Positions 43,039 through 51,894 of a stretch of 64,000 bases of DNA are shown here, in pieces (within the stretch, counting starts at the first letter, position 1; each line of letters starts with the position of its first letter). A program made the translations under genes and the position numbers. A model generated the notes under the pieces. It was not told the DNA's origin and ran no database searches. It saw only the letters and a list, made by a program, of their open reading frames with translations. Source of the DNA: CAVVAH01 sp963746175 (GTDB lineage Bacteria > Actinomycetota > Actinomycetes > JACCUZ01); assembly GCA_963746175.1 (NCBI GenBank), contig CAVVAH010000001.1:62001-126000 (forward strand). Direction: 5' to 3'.

Positions 43039-44259
43039 ATGGCGCGGCACGGGCAAGGGGGACGAGCCGGAGCCGGTGGCCCAGGGTGGGGCTGCGCGCT
43101 CGCCGTCGCGGGGCTGGCCGCGGGGCTCGTGGTCGCACCCCCGGCGACCGCCGGCGGGGCACCGGTCACCTGCTCTCCGCACACGACGGTCCTGGAGTCG
43201 CCACGGGTGGGCTCCCAGGAGGTCCAGGTCAAGGCGGTGAACGATCGGGGCGACGTGGTGGGCTTCGCCGACAGCTCTCGGGCCGGGCACAAGGCGATGC
43301 ACGCCATCCTCTGGAAGCACGGCCAGGTGTCCAGGGCTGTCGACCTCGGTGTTCTCCCGGGATATGTCGCCTCCGAGGCGTACGGCGTGAACGACCACCG
43401 GGTCGTGGTCGGACTCCTCTACGACCGGAAGGGACGGACCTTCCCGTTCCGCTGGGCGTCCGGACGCATGACGACCCTGAACGGGCCGGCCGGGATCGTC
43501 CAGCAGGTGGACGTGTCGCAGCGGAACGCGATCAACGACCGTGGGCAGATCGTCGCCACCCTGGTGACGGGCGGGCAGCGGCAGGCCGTCCGCTGGTCGC
43601 CTGACGGCACGCCGCAGCTGCTGCCTGCCCTTCCCGGCCACACCTGGACCGACGTCTTCGGCATCAACGACGACGGAGTCGTCTCCGGGTGGTCCCGGCT
43701 GCTGCCCAGCGAGGACGGGCAGCAGAACCCGGTGGTCTGGGAGGCCTCCGGCGACGTGGTGGCGCTGCAGACCGCGCCCGGCCGCGCCGACGGGATTGCG
43801 GAGTCGACCAACACGTCGGGGCTGACCGTCGGTTACCTGGGCAACGACGGGACGGACGGCATCCCGGGCGTGCCCAACACCGACCCGGAACGGGACAACG
43901 CCGTCGTCTGGAGCTCGCGGACAGCCGCACCCCGGATGCTGGGACGCCCGGCGGCCGTGCACGACTTCGCCGAGCTCGTCGACGTCAACGACCGGGGTCA
44001 GGCGGTCGGCATGTCAGGCCACTTCACCGACACCGGCTTTGTCGAGGCAAGGGCGCGGATCTGGCGGCCGGGCTGGACGTCGCTGCGGCGGCTCCCGCTG
44101 CCGGCGGCAGCCCGTCACCGGCGGGTGGTCGTCGCGGAGCTGAACGACGTCAACAACAGAGGTGACGTCGTCGGGAACGTGTACGGCCTGGCCGCCAAGG
44201 ACTACTCCGCGCTGCGCAGCATCCACCCGGTGCTGTGGAGGTGTGCCTTCGGAGGGTGA
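43039..44259 (+). CDS. Secreted HAF-repeat protein
   Basis: A 406-residue exported protein. A signal peptide (GCALAVAGLAAGLVVAPPATAGG) ends near residue 40. The mature part is built of about six repeats with the HAF-type core: VKAVNDRGDVVGFAD, AYGVNDHRVVVGLLY, NAINDRGQIVATLV, FGINDDGVVSGWS, VDVNDRGQAVGMSG and LNDVNNRGDVVGNVY, each followed by a W-containing strand such as AILWKHG. The repeats probably form a beta-propeller. No function is established for this repeat class. ATG 43039 follows GGGAGGT. It converges with the DEAD-box helicase gene. Confidence 0.82.
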   Translation: MARHGQGGRAGAGGPGWGCALAVAGLAAGLVVAPPATAGGAPVTCSPHTTVLESPRVGSQEVQVKAVNDRGDVVGFADSSRAGHKAMHAILWKHGQVSRAVDLGVLPGYVASEAYGVNDHRVVVGLLYDRKGRTFPFRWASGRMTTLNGPAGIVQQVDVSQRNAINDRGQIVATLVTGGQRQAVRWSPDGTPQLLPALPGHTWTDVFGINDDGVVSGWSRLLPSEDGQQNPVVWEASGDVVALQTAPGRADGIAESTNTSGLTVGYLGNDGTDGIPGVPNTDPERDNAVVWSSRTAAPRMLGRPAAVHDFAELVDVNDRGQAVGMSGHFTDTGFVEARARIWRPGWTSLRRLPLPAAARHRRVVVAELNDVNNRGDVVGNVYGLAAKDYSALRSIHPVLWRCAFGG

Positions 44260-44289
44260 CGACCGCCGTCTGCTGCCTGCGTACCGGGG

Positions 44290-45813
44290 TCAGGCGGCGC
44301 GGCGCGGGCGCTGCGGGCGGCGGCCGTTGCGGCGGTGCCGGTGCGGGCCGTCCGAGCCCCGTGCGCCGTACGACGAGTTGTCGCGCGGCGACTGCGGTGA
44401 CCGTGCCGGGCGGGCCGGTGCCGTCACGACGACGGCCGCGCCCGACTCCGCGAGCTCGCGGACCGGCTCGCTGCCCGGGGTCGCGTCGACCGGTGTGACG
44501 TCGACGCCGGCGCGGCCGAAGAGGTGCTTGGCCGCACGCAGCTGGTCGTGGCCGAGCACGGAGACGACGACACCGGAGGCCCCGGCCCGCGCGGTGCGAC
44601 CCGAGCGGTGCAGGTAGTCCTTGTGGTCGTTCGGCGGGTCGGCGTGCACGACGAGGTCGACGTCGGTGATGTGGATGCCGCGCGCCGCCACGTCGGTGGC
44701 GACCAGCACGCGCGACTCACCGCGTGCGAACGAGTCGAGGGCGCGCTGCCGCTGGCCCTGGGTGCGGTTGCCGTGGATCGCCTGCGCCGGCACACCGAGC
44801 CGGTCCAGCTGCTTCACGAGCCGGTCGGCGCCGTGCTTGGTGCGCACGAAGAGCAGCGTCCGCGCCGGGCGGGTCGCGATCTCGGCGAGCACGTCGACCT
44901 TCTGCTCGTGCCGTACGACGAGCGCCCGGTGCTCCATGGTCGTGACGTGCGACTCGGCCGGGTCGACGGCGCGGGCCACCGGGTCGGTGAGGTACTGCCG
45001 CACCAGCTTGCCGACCGCGCCGTCGAGGGTCGCGGAGAAGAGCAGCCGCTGCGAGCCGGCCGGCGTCAGGTCCAGGATCCGGCTGACGTCGGGCATGAAG
45101 CCCATGTCGGCCATGTGGTCGGCCTCGTCGAGGACCGTCACCTCGACCTTCGACAGGTCGCAGGAGCGCCGCTCGATGAGGTCGAGCAGCCGGCCCGGCG
45201 TGGCGACGACGAGGTCGACGCCGCGCTCGAGGGTGGCGATCTGCCGGCCGAGCGGGGCACCGCCGAAGATGGCGACGGTCTTCACGCCGATGGCGTGACC
45301 GAGCGGCTCGAGTGCGTCGCGCACCTGCACGGCCAGCTCACGGGTCGGCACGAGCACCAGGCCGCGCGGCATCTTCGGGTTGGAGCGACGACCGGACAGC
45401 CGGGTCAGCATGGGCAGCCCGAAGGCCAGCGTCTTGCCGGAGCCGGTCTGCGCGCGACCGAGGACGTCGTGGCCGGACAGGCAGTCGGCCAGGGTCGCGG
45501 CCTGGATCGGGAAGGCGGTGCGGATGTCGCGGCGCTCGAGTGCGGTGACGAGCTCCTGCGAGAGGCCGAGCTTGCCGAACGAGGTCTCGGTCGGCACCGG
45601 GTTCTCGGCGGCAGCCTTCTCGAACCAGGCGGTGAGCTCGCGGTCGGCAGCCTGCTCGGCGGAGCGGCTGGCGACCTTCGCCGACGGCTTGCTGCCGGAG
45701 GTACGGCGACGCGGGGCGCCGGACGACGTACCGGTGGAACGGTTGGGGCGGGGACCCGACGAGCGGGAGGGCGTGCGGCCGGTGGGCCGACGGCCCGGGG
45801 CGTAGGACGACAA
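44290..45813 (-). CDS. DEAD-box RNA helicase (RhlE-like)
   Basis: A 507-residue ATP-dependent RNA helicase. Motifs in order: Q-motif region FGKLGLSQELVTALERRDIRTAFPIQ, motif I AQTGSGKT, Ia PTRELA, DEAD as VLDEADHM, SAT as LFSATLD, and motif VI HRSGRTARAG. N- and C-terminal extensions are basic (NGRRPQRPRRAA at the end) and probably bind RNA. The start chosen is TTG 45813 because GGAG lies seven bases upstream and no better codon exists before the conserved region. A 140-nt leader runs back to a TAGACT box at 45958-45963, reminiscent of cold-inducible helicase leaders. Confidence 0.88.
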   Translation of the reverse strand: MSSYAPGRRPTGRTPSRSSGPRPNRSTGTSSGAPRRRTSGSKPSAKVASRSAEQAADRELTAWFEKAAAENPVPTETSFGKLGLSQELVTALERRDIRTAFPIQAATLADCLSGHDVLGRAQTGSGKTLAFGLPMLTRLSGRRSNPKMPRGLVLVPTRELAVQVRDALEPLGHAIGVKTVAIFGGAPLGRQIATLERGVDLVVATPGRLLDLIERRSCDLSKVEVTVLDEADHMADMGFMPDVSRILDLTPAGSQRLLFSATLDGAVGKLVRQYLTDPVARAVDPAESHVTTMEHRALVVRHEQKVDVLAEIATRPARTLLFVRTKHGADRLVKQLDRLGVPAQAIHGNRTQGQRQRALDSFARGESRVLVATDVAARGIHITDVDLVVHADPPNDHKDYLHRSGRTARAGASGVVVSVLGHDQLRAAKHLFGRAGVDVTPVDATPGSEPVRELAESGAAVVVTAPARPARSPQSPRDNSSYGARGSDGPHRHRRNGRRPQRPRRAA

Positions 45814-45957
45814 GGAGATGCTCCGATGCGGATTTGGAGGCCGCACCGCGAGGGCTGCACCGCCAGCCGAGGCTGTCGGGAGCACGTCTCCTGGGACGAC
45901 CACGCGGACAGCTCGCCCGCGGGAGTCGGTGACAAGGGGCCACCGGCGTACGAGACG

Positions 45958-45963
45958 AGTCTA
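45958..45963 (-). promoter_or_regulatory. Putative -10 box of the DEAD-box helicase gene
   Basis: TAGACT on the minus strand lies at the end of the upstream GH3 gene and would give a leader of about 137 nt before the TTG start. Position inferred from consensus only. Confidence 0.35.
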
Positions 45964-47226
45964 CCGGTGCCTGCGCTCCTGCCGCGCCACCCGCGCTGTG
46001 TCGCTGGTCACCTGGGCGCTCAACCCGCCGCGGGGGGCCAGCCCCCAGCGGGCCTTGAGCGCGAGGATGCGTCGCGCCGACTCGGCCGCCTGCTCCCGCG
46101 GTAGTGCGCCGGAGGCCAGCGCGTCGCGGACCGCGGCCACGGCACGCAGCGGGCTCCCGTCGCACGCCATCGCCCAGTCGGCGCCGGCCTTCAGCGCCCG
46201 GACGGTGGCCCGGACCGGCGAGATGCCCAGCGACGCGCTGGCCGCGGCCATCGACAAGGAGTCGGTGAGGATCACGGCGTCCGGCCCCGCGGACCGTCGC
46301 AGGTAGTGCAGTGCGTGCGGCGACTCACTGGTCGGCACGCCGTCACGGGTGAGCCCGGCGGAGAGCAGGTGCCCGACCATCACGACCGGCGCGCCGTCGG
46401 CCAGCTCGCTCTCGAACGGCAGCAGGTCGGCACGCTCCAGGTCGACGAGCGGGGCGACCCTCGCCGGTCCGGTGTGCGAGTTGGTCGCGGACCCGTGCCC
46501 CGGCCAGTGCTTGAGGACGGTGACCACCCCGGCGTCGCGCATGCCGAGCCGCCAGGCTCTCGCCCGGGCCGTCACCAGGTCGGGGTCCGCCGCGAAGGCC
46601 CGGCCGAGCGAGGCGATGTACGCGCCGCGCACCGACAGGTCCGCCACCGGGGCGAGGTCCATCCGGACTCCGAGCCGACGCATCCGGACGGCGTAGTCGT
46701 GCGCGGTGCGCCGCACCCGCGCCGGGCTCCAGCCACCCATGGTGCGGGCCGACGGCAGCGGGTAGATGACCTCGCGCAGCCGCTGCACCGTCCCGCCCTC
46801 CTCGTCGCTCGCCACGAAGGGGAGCACCGCGGACCTCGACGCGTGGCGTACGGCGGTGAGCCGGGCGCGCAGCCGGTTCGGCGGCCGCGACCCGAGCAGC
46901 ACGATGCCACCGATACCGGCCCGCGCCTGACGTCGTGCCGCCTGGAGGTCGCCGAGGTCGACGCAGGAGAACACCAGCTGCGCGGCGAGCCGGTGGTCGC
47001 CCCACGTGGAGGGGTCGCTCCCGCCGTACGCCGGCGCGGCGGCCGCCGTGGACGCGGCGGGGGAGGCAGTGGCCGAGGTCCCGACCGAGCTGTCGTTGCG
47101 GGTGCCGCCGGCGAGCGAGCGCACCGTCTGCGCCCCGGCCGGGACGAGCGTCGCCGAGACCATCCCGAGGACGGCGACGGCGGCGGTGAGGACGGCGGCG
47201 ACGGCACGACGTCGGGGGAGCGGCAC
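45961..47226 (-). CDS. Secreted glycoside hydrolase family 3 N-terminal domain protein (NagZ-like)
   Basis: A 421-residue protein with a signal peptide (RRRAVAAVLTAAVAVLGMVSATLVPAGA) followed by a low-complexity Ser/Thr/Ala linker and a single GH3 barrel. Substrate-loop motifs resemble NagZ: VASDEEGGTVQRLRE, LAPVADL and KHWPGHGSATNSHTG. The nucleophile aspartate is in AVILTDSLSM. Like secreted actinobacterial relatives, it may trim peptidoglycan sugars outside the cell, complementing the cytoplasmic enzyme at 11426-12880. GTG 47226 is the start; TACGGT eight bases upstream suggests a leaderless transcript. It diverges from the flavin oxidoreductase gene. Confidence 0.85.
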   Translation of the reverse strand: MPLPRRRAVAAVLTAAVAVLGMVSATLVPAGAQTVRSLAGGTRNDSSVGTSATASPAASTAAAAPAYGGSDPSTWGDHRLAAQLVFSCVDLGDLQAARRQARAGIGGIVLLGSRPPNRLRARLTAVRHASRSAVLPFVASDEEGGTVQRLREVIYPLPSARTMGGWSPARVRRTAHDYAVRMRRLGVRMDLAPVADLSVRGAYIASLGRAFAADPDLVTARARAWRLGMRDAGVVTVLKHWPGHGSATNSHTGPARVAPLVDLERADLLPFESELADGAPVVMVGHLLSAGLTRDGVPTSESPHALHYLRRSAGPDAVILTDSLSMAAASASLGISPVRATVRALKAGADWAMACDGSPLRAVAAVRDALASGALPREQAAESARRILALKARWGLAPRGGLSAQVTSDTARVARQERRHR

Positions 47227-47234
47227 GGGTCACG

Positions 47235-47240
47235 ACCGTA
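47235..47240 (-). promoter_or_regulatory. -10 box of a probably leaderless promoter (secreted GH3)
   Basis: TACGGT on the minus strand is followed by 8 nt and the GTG at 47226, with no Shine-Dalgarno sequence between. Confidence 0.45.
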
Positions 47241-47280
47241 TCGGGGAAGTGTTGCCGCGCCGATGAGGTTGGCTGTGACC

Positions 47281-48354
47281 ATGAGCACCCTCTTCAGCCC
47301 GCTCACGCTGCGCGGGACGACGTTCCGCAACCGGGCCTGGGTCTCGCCGATGTGCCAGTACTCCTCGACCGACGGCCATCCGTCGGACTGGCACCTCGTG
47401 CACCTCGGCAGCCTGGCGCGCGGCGGGGCCGGTCTCGTCGTGCAGGAGGCGACGGCCGTGACCCCCGAGGGGCGGATCTCGCCCTGGGACGCCGGCATCT
47501 GGAACGACGCGCAGGCGGAGGACTACGCCCGCATCGTCGACTTCGTCCGCGGCCAGGGCGCGGTGCCGGGGATCCAGCTGGCGCACGCAGGCCGGAAGGG
47601 CTCGACCCAGCGCCCGTGGGACGGCCACGGCTACGTCGACCCCACCGACGGCGGCTACGGCACCGTCGCGCCCTCGCCGGTCGCCTTCGGCGACTGGCCG
47701 GTGCCGAAGGAGCTGTCCGCCGAGGACATCGCCGCGCTGGTCGAGGCGTTCGCCGCGGCGGCGCTCCGGGCGCTCGCCGCCGGCTTCGAGGTCGCGGAGA
47801 TCCATGGTGCGCACGGCTACCTGATCCATGAGTTCCTGTCGCCGCTGGCCAACCAGCGCGCCGACGAGTACGGCGGCGACCTGGCCGGTCGAAGCCGCTT
47901 CCTGCTCGAGGTCGTTCGTGCGGTGCGGGCGGTCTGGCCGGACGACAAGCCACTGCTCGTCCGCCTCTCCGCCACCGACTGGGTCCACGACGGGTGGGAC
48001 GTCGAGCAGACCGTCGAGGTTGCCCGGTCCCTCGCCGGCGAGGGCGTCGACCTGGTCGACGTCTCCAGCGGCGGGCTCAGCCCGGACCAGCAGATCGCCC
48101 TCGGCCCGGGCTACCAGGTGCCGTTCGCCCGCCAGGTCCGGGAGGGCAGCGGGCTGCCCGTCGCCGCCGTCGGTCTCATCACCAGCCCGCAGCAGGCGGA
48201 GCAGGTGCTCGCCGAGGGCTCGGCGGACGCCGTCGTCATGGCCCGCGAGCTGCTGCGCAACCCGCACTGGCCGCTGCTCGCCGCAGCCGAGCTCGGTGAG
48301 GGCACCGAGCTCTGGCCCGACCAGTACCTGCGCGCCGTACCGCGGAAGTCCTGA
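47281..48354 (+). CDS. NADH:flavin oxidoreductase, old yellow enzyme family (YqjM-like)
   Basis: A 357-residue FMN enzyme that reduces activated C=C bonds with NADPH. It starts LFSPLTLRGTTFRNRAWVSPMCQYSS, where Cys25 is the conserved redox-tuning cysteine of the YqjM subgroup. The substrate-binding histidines lie in IHGAHGYLIHEFLSPLANQRADEYGG, and HAGRKGS and VVMARELLRNPHW are phosphate/FMN-binding blocks. The physiological substrate is unknown; stress-related enone detoxification is typical of the family. ATG 47281 is used. It diverges from the secreted GH3 gene by 54 bp and converges with the HATPase-PAS gene. Confidence 0.9.
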   Translation: MSTLFSPLTLRGTTFRNRAWVSPMCQYSSTDGHPSDWHLVHLGSLARGGAGLVVQEATAVTPEGRISPWDAGIWNDAQAEDYARIVDFVRGQGAVPGIQLAHAGRKGSTQRPWDGHGYVDPTDGGYGTVAPSPVAFGDWPVPKELSAEDIAALVEAFAAAALRALAAGFEVAEIHGAHGYLIHEFLSPLANQRADEYGGDLAGRSRFLLEVVRAVRAVWPDDKPLLVRLSATDWVHDGWDVEQTVEVARSLAGEGVDLVDVSSGGLSPDQQIALGPGYQVPFARQVREGSGLPVAAVGLITSPQQAEQVLAEGSADAVVMARELLRNPHWPLLAAAELGEGTELWPDQYLRAVPRKS

Positions 48355-48366
48355 GCCTGCACCTCG

Positions 48367-49605
48367 CTACGCGGGGCGCAGGGTCGCGGTGAAGACCGGC
48401 CGCCCGTCGGTCGCGTGCTCACGCCGCACCAGCAGCAGCACGTCGACCTCGGTGCCGTCCCGCCGCAGCGCCGGCACCCGCACCTCGCCGTCGAGGATGG
48501 TGCTCTCGCCGGTGAGCAGGTGCCGGGTGAAGCCGGCGATGTGCGACTCGCGCAGTCGCGGCGGCACGATCGCACCGATCCGCCGGCCGACCAGGTCGCC
48601 GTCCCAGCCGAGCAGCTCGAGCGCCGACGGGCTCGCCGCGACGATCCTGTTGAGGTCGTCGGCGGCAACGACCGCGGTGGTCGCCGTCCGGACGTGCTCG
48701 GTGTCCCAAGCGGGGCCGGGCAGGTCCGGGGCGGACAGCTCGGACGGGAGGCCCGGCCACGGCGCGGCCGGGCCGCCGGCGACCTGGTCGCGGACCTGGG
48801 CGCAGATCCACCGGCGCAGCAGGCGCACCTCCGGCTGTGTCGGCGGCGCGAGCGTCTGACCCTGCTGTGCGTCCGAGGCGACATCTTCGAGCAGCCGGTC
48901 CAGCGCGGCGAAGCCCCGCGCGTCCGAAGCGGTGACGGCCAGCCGCACGTCCGCGCGGGTCTCGCCGTCGCTGGTCTGGTCGAGCGGCCCGAGCGCATCG
49001 GCGAGCTGCGCGAACGCGTCGTGCGCGCGGCCGTCCGGCGCCACGCCGGCCTCGGCCGCGGCCGCCTCCCAGTGCGCGAGCAGGTGCTCCCGCAGCAACG
49101 TGTCGACGTGCTGCCGCCAGGCCAGCACGAGGACGACGGGGATGCCGAGCAGCCGGACCTGCACCGGGTGGCTCGGCGCGTCCCCGTCCCCGTGTGGGGC
49201 GGCGGGCGGACCCTCGTGCTCCGGTGGCTCGGCGCCGATCTCGAACCAGACCGTCTTTCCAGCGTCGTCCGTGTCCGTCCCGTGCCGGCGGGACAGGAGG
49301 CTGACGAGCTCGAGGCCGCGTCCGGTGGTGGCCGCACGGCCGTAGTGCCGCCGGCTGGGCAGGTGAGCGCTGCCGTCCCGCACCGCCACCCGCAACCCGT
49401 CGGCCCCGGCCGTGATGACGAGGTCGATCGAGGTCCGCGCGTGCACGACGGCGTTCGTCACGAGCTCGCTGACCAGCAGCTCGGCGGTCTCGACGAGGTC
49501 GACGCGGCCGGCGTCCTGGAGGGCCGACGCCACGACCCGGCGGGCGTGGCGTGCGCTCTCCGGACGGGGTTCGAGGTGCACGCGGCGCTCCACCACCGTC
49601 GACAC
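48367..49605 (-). CDS. HATPase (RsbW-like) and PAS domain regulator
   Basis: A 412-residue regulator. Residues 8-130 are a RsbW-like ATPase: ELLVSELVTNAVVHA is the N-box and GRGLELVSLLSRRHGTD the G1 region. The middle (150-290) is helical without recognisable family. The C-terminal 120 residues are a PAS domain (TATTAVVAADDLNRIVAASPSALELLGWDGDLVGRRIGAIVPP). The ATPase probably phosphorylates an anti-sigma antagonist, or acts as an anti-sigma factor under PAS control. GTG 49605 is supported by GGGAGGAGGG upstream. It is related in theme to the PP2C protein at 40586-42964, so this region has two partner-switching components. Confidence 0.78.
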   Translation of the reverse strand: MSTVVERRVHLEPRPESARHARRVVASALQDAGRVDLVETAELLVSELVTNAVVHARTSIDLVITAGADGLRVAVRDGSAHLPSRRHYGRAATTGRGLELVSLLSRRHGTDTDDAGKTVWFEIGAEPPEHEGPPAAPHGDGDAPSHPVQVRLLGIPVVLVLAWRQHVDTLLREHLLAHWEAAAAEAGVAPDGRAHDAFAQLADALGPLDQTSDGETRADVRLAVTASDARGFAALDRLLEDVASDAQQGQTLAPPTQPEVRLLRRWICAQVRDQVAGGPAAPWPGLPSELSAPDLPGPAWDTEHVRTATTAVVAADDLNRIVAASPSALELLGWDGDLVGRRIGAIVPPRLRESHIAGFTRHLLTGESTILDGEVRVPALRRDGTEVDVLLLVRREHATDGRPVFTATLRPA

Positions 49606-49720
49606 CCTCGGCCCTCCTCCCCGACCACACCCGGATCCCCCGGCCCCCCGGTGGCGGGACCATCGTGGCACGGGGCGGGTGCGCCGAGCGGTTGCCTCGC
49701 GGGTGGCAGGATCGTCCGTC

Positions 49721-50353
49721 GTGGAGGAGCGACACCGGCCCCGGCGGCCTGCCCTGCTGGGGAAGGCCGCCCTGGAGACGTTCGGCGGTGCGCCGGACCC
49801 CGCCGCGCTCGCCGAGGCGGCGCACGCCACCGCGGGACTGCTGGTGGAGTCCGGTCGCGCCACGGAGGACGAGGCGGCCCGCGCCCGGCTCGTCGCGCTG
49901 GTCGACGAGGTCGGCCTCGACACGATCGCGGACCTGTGGGCCGGTCGTCCTGCGCGTTCCCTGCCCGGGGCGCTCTGGCGGTTGTACGTGCTGCGCGAGT
50001 GGGTCCGCCGGGACGGCGTCGGTGCGGCCCACGACTTCGCCACCGGCCGCACCGCGGCGCCCGTCGCGCACGTCGTCGCAGGTTCGGCCGAGCCGCCGAC
50101 TCCGGAGGCGCTCAAGGCGCTGCTCGACGCCGTCCTGCACGGCGTCTTCGCCGGCGACCTCGCCGTCGCGCTCGAGCGCGCCGGTGCCTTCTGCAGGGTG
50201 GTGGTCGCCGGCCGTGTGCACCGGGCGGACGACGTCGAGGACGACGACCCCACCGGCGCGGCTGCCCTGACGCGGTCGTCGTCGTCGCTGCTGCGGACGG
50301 CCGAGGACCTCGAGGCGGCTGCTGCCCTCTGGCGCGTGGACGAGCTGGTCTGA
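49721..50353 (+). CDS. Conserved actinobacterial hypothetical protein
   Basis: A 210-residue soluble protein, helical and alanine-rich, starting VEERHRPRRPALLGKAALETFGG. Conserved-looking stretches are GRPARSLPGALWRLYVLREWVRRD (about 87-110) and GVFAGDLAVALERAGAFCRVVVAGR (about 148-172). I do not recognise a functional family, although similar proteins are common in actinobacteria. The GTG start follows a CAGGAT box by eight bases, so the transcript may be leaderless; GTG 49703 is an alternative. It diverges from the HATPase-PAS gene, and its stop faces the PAC2 gene across a repeat-bearing gap. Confidence 0.65.
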   Translation: MEERHRPRRPALLGKAALETFGGAPDPAALAEAAHATAGLLVESGRATEDEAARARLVALVDEVGLDTIADLWAGRPARSLPGALWRLYVLREWVRRDGVGAAHDFATGRTAAPVAHVVAGSAEPPTPEALKALLDAVLHGVFAGDLAVALERAGAFCRVVVAGRVHRADDVEDDDPTGAAALTRSSSSLLRTAEDLEAAAALWRVDELV

Positions 50354-50472
50354 GGCGCATGGCCCGGGACTCCGTCGCTCTGCCGCCGGCGTGGGTGCTG
50401 GTCAGAGCAGCCGGGACGTGGACGCTCCGTCTGCCGTCCTCCCGCCGCCGGTCCCTGACCCTCAGCCGCTGC

Positions 50473-50561
50473 AAATGATCACGGTCCCGTGATCAACACG
50501 ACCCGACCGTGGTGAATTCACCGCGGTCAGTGGCAAGTGATCACGGTCCCGTGATCATTCG
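50473..50561. repeat. Palindromic repeat family 1, copy C
   Basis: Palindromes TGATCACGGTCCCGTGATCA at 50476-50495 and 50538-50557 are identical to those of copy B and again 62 bp apart. The central 24-bp dyad (50505-50528) is centred on GAATTC with one mismatch. The left flank matches copy B over about 40 bp. Confidence 0.95.
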
Positions 50562-50852
50562 TCGGGCCGTTCGGTCATGTCCGCGATCCGAGACAGCGAC
50601 CGACGGCGGGACGGAGGCAGGCGGACCCGTGTCGTCTGGAGCCGCTCTGACCGCACCACGACGGCGGGGATGGACGGAGACCGGCGCGGGTGGCTCCGGA
50701 TCGCCACGCCGGAAGGAGGGCTGCCGACTACAATGGGCCCGCGGTCCTCCGGGGCCGTCCAGGGCGCCGGGTCGCGGTAGCCCCGGGTCCCACATGAAGC
50801 CGCTACGAGCGGCCACGCGCCGTGAGGCGCTCCCGACCCGGTGCCCTGGCAC

Positions 50853-50870
50853 ACCAGCCCTCCGGCTGGT
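50853..50870 (-). terminator. Small hairpin after the PAC2 gene
   Basis: ACCAGCC/GGCTGGT with a 4-nt loop lies just past the PAC2 stop. The downstream sequence repeats the last coding bases (CTCCGGCTGGTCGCC occurs twice), a small tandem duplication across the stop codon. A terminator role is tentative. Confidence 0.4.
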
Positions 50871-50874
50871 CGCC

Positions 50875-51831
50875 TCAGGCCTCCGGCTGGTCGCCCTTCG
50901 CGTGGTCGGCGAGGAACCGCTCGAGCTCGGCACCGAGCTCGTCCGCCGTCGGGAAGCCACCGCGGCCGGCGAGCAGGTCGCCGCCGGACCCGGACTCGGA
51001 CCGGGTCGCGAGGAAGGCGTCGTACTGCTGCTCGAGCGCCGTCACCACACCGGCCACCTCCGGCGAGGCCGCGACCTGCTCGTCGAGCTCGGTCCGTGTC
51101 GCCTCGGCGGCGGTGTGCAGTGCCGTGGTGGGGAGGACGAGCTCCGTCACCGCCGCCACGTTGTCGAGCAGGGCCGCCGCGGCGGCCGGGTACTCGGCCT
51201 GGGCGAGGTAGTGCGGCACGTGGACCGCGAAGCCCATCGCGTCGTGGCCGGCCTGGCCCAGGCGGTACTCCAGCAGGTTGATGACGCTGCCCGGCACCTG
51301 GACGGTTCCGATCCACGGCTCGCGGCCCGCCACCAGCGCGGGCTTGGTCGCGTGCCCGGTGACGTTCGTCGGCCGGGTGTGCGGGACGCCCATCGGGATG
51401 CCGTGGACACCGACCGTGAGCCGCACACCCAGCTGGCCCACGAGGTCCCGGACCGCGGCGATGAACCGCTCCCACTGCACGTCCGGCTCGGCACCGGCCA
51501 GCAGCAGGAACGGCGTGCCCGCGCCGTCGACGACCTGGTGCAGCAGCAGCGACGGCTCGTCGTACGACACCCAGTGGTCGGCCTCGAAGACCATCGGCGG
51601 CCGCCGGGACCGGTAGTCCAGCAGGGTGTCGATGTCGAACGTGGCGAGCGGGCGGTGCTCGAAGGAGTCCAGCAGGTGCTCCGCCGCGAGCCGCCCGGCC
51701 TGACCCGCGTCGACGAACCCGGTCAGGGTGTGCAGCAGCACCGGCCCACGTGGCGCCTCACCGTCGGCGTCGTCGCGGGGACCGGCGCTGCCGGTGTCGT
51801 GCAGGGTGTACAGGTCGCGAGGGTCGAGCAT
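50875..51831 (-). CDS. PAC2 family protein
   Basis: A 318-residue protein of the PAC2 (proteasome assembly chaperone-like) family, widespread in actinobacteria with no firmly assigned role. The family layout is visible: GPVLLHTLTGFVDAGQAGRLAAEHLLDSF (about 29-57), ATFDIDTLLDYRSRRPPMVFEADHW, the FLLLAGAEPDVQWERF block, GIPMGVPHTRP, and the long helical C-terminus. ATG 51831 is used; 13 upstream codons in frame look non-coding. It is on the same strand as and 63 bp after the alternative-oxidase-like gene. Any link to proteasome function in this organism is unproven. Confidence 0.87.
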   Translation of the reverse strand: MLDPRDLYTLHDTGSAGPRDDADGEAPRGPVLLHTLTGFVDAGQAGRLAAEHLLDSFEHRPLATFDIDTLLDYRSRRPPMVFEADHWVSYDEPSLLLHQVVDGAGTPFLLLAGAEPDVQWERFIAAVRDLVGQLGVRLTVGVHGIPMGVPHTRPTNVTGHATKPALVAGREPWIGTVQVPGSVINLLEYRLGQAGHDAMGFAVHVPHYLAQAEYPAAAAALLDNVAAVTELVLPTTALHTAAEATRTELDEQVAASPEVAGVVTALEQQYDAFLATRSESGSGGDLLAGRGGFPTADELGAELERFLADHAKGDQPEA

Positions 51832-51894
51832 GTCTCGATCCTCGCACCGGGACGGGCTCCCGCCCGCCACCCGGCCCCTCCCTGAGCGGAATGC

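Larger units (their letters stand above)
50354..50874. other. 521-bp gene-free convergent region
   Basis: No coding region is supported between the stops of the hypothetical gene and the PAC2 gene. It contains repeat family 1 copy C with flanking inverted-repeat-like sequence (about 50417-50470 and 50590-50625) and a small hairpin (50853-50870) near the PAC2 stop. The rest is unstructured GC-rich DNA. Confidence 0.7.
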
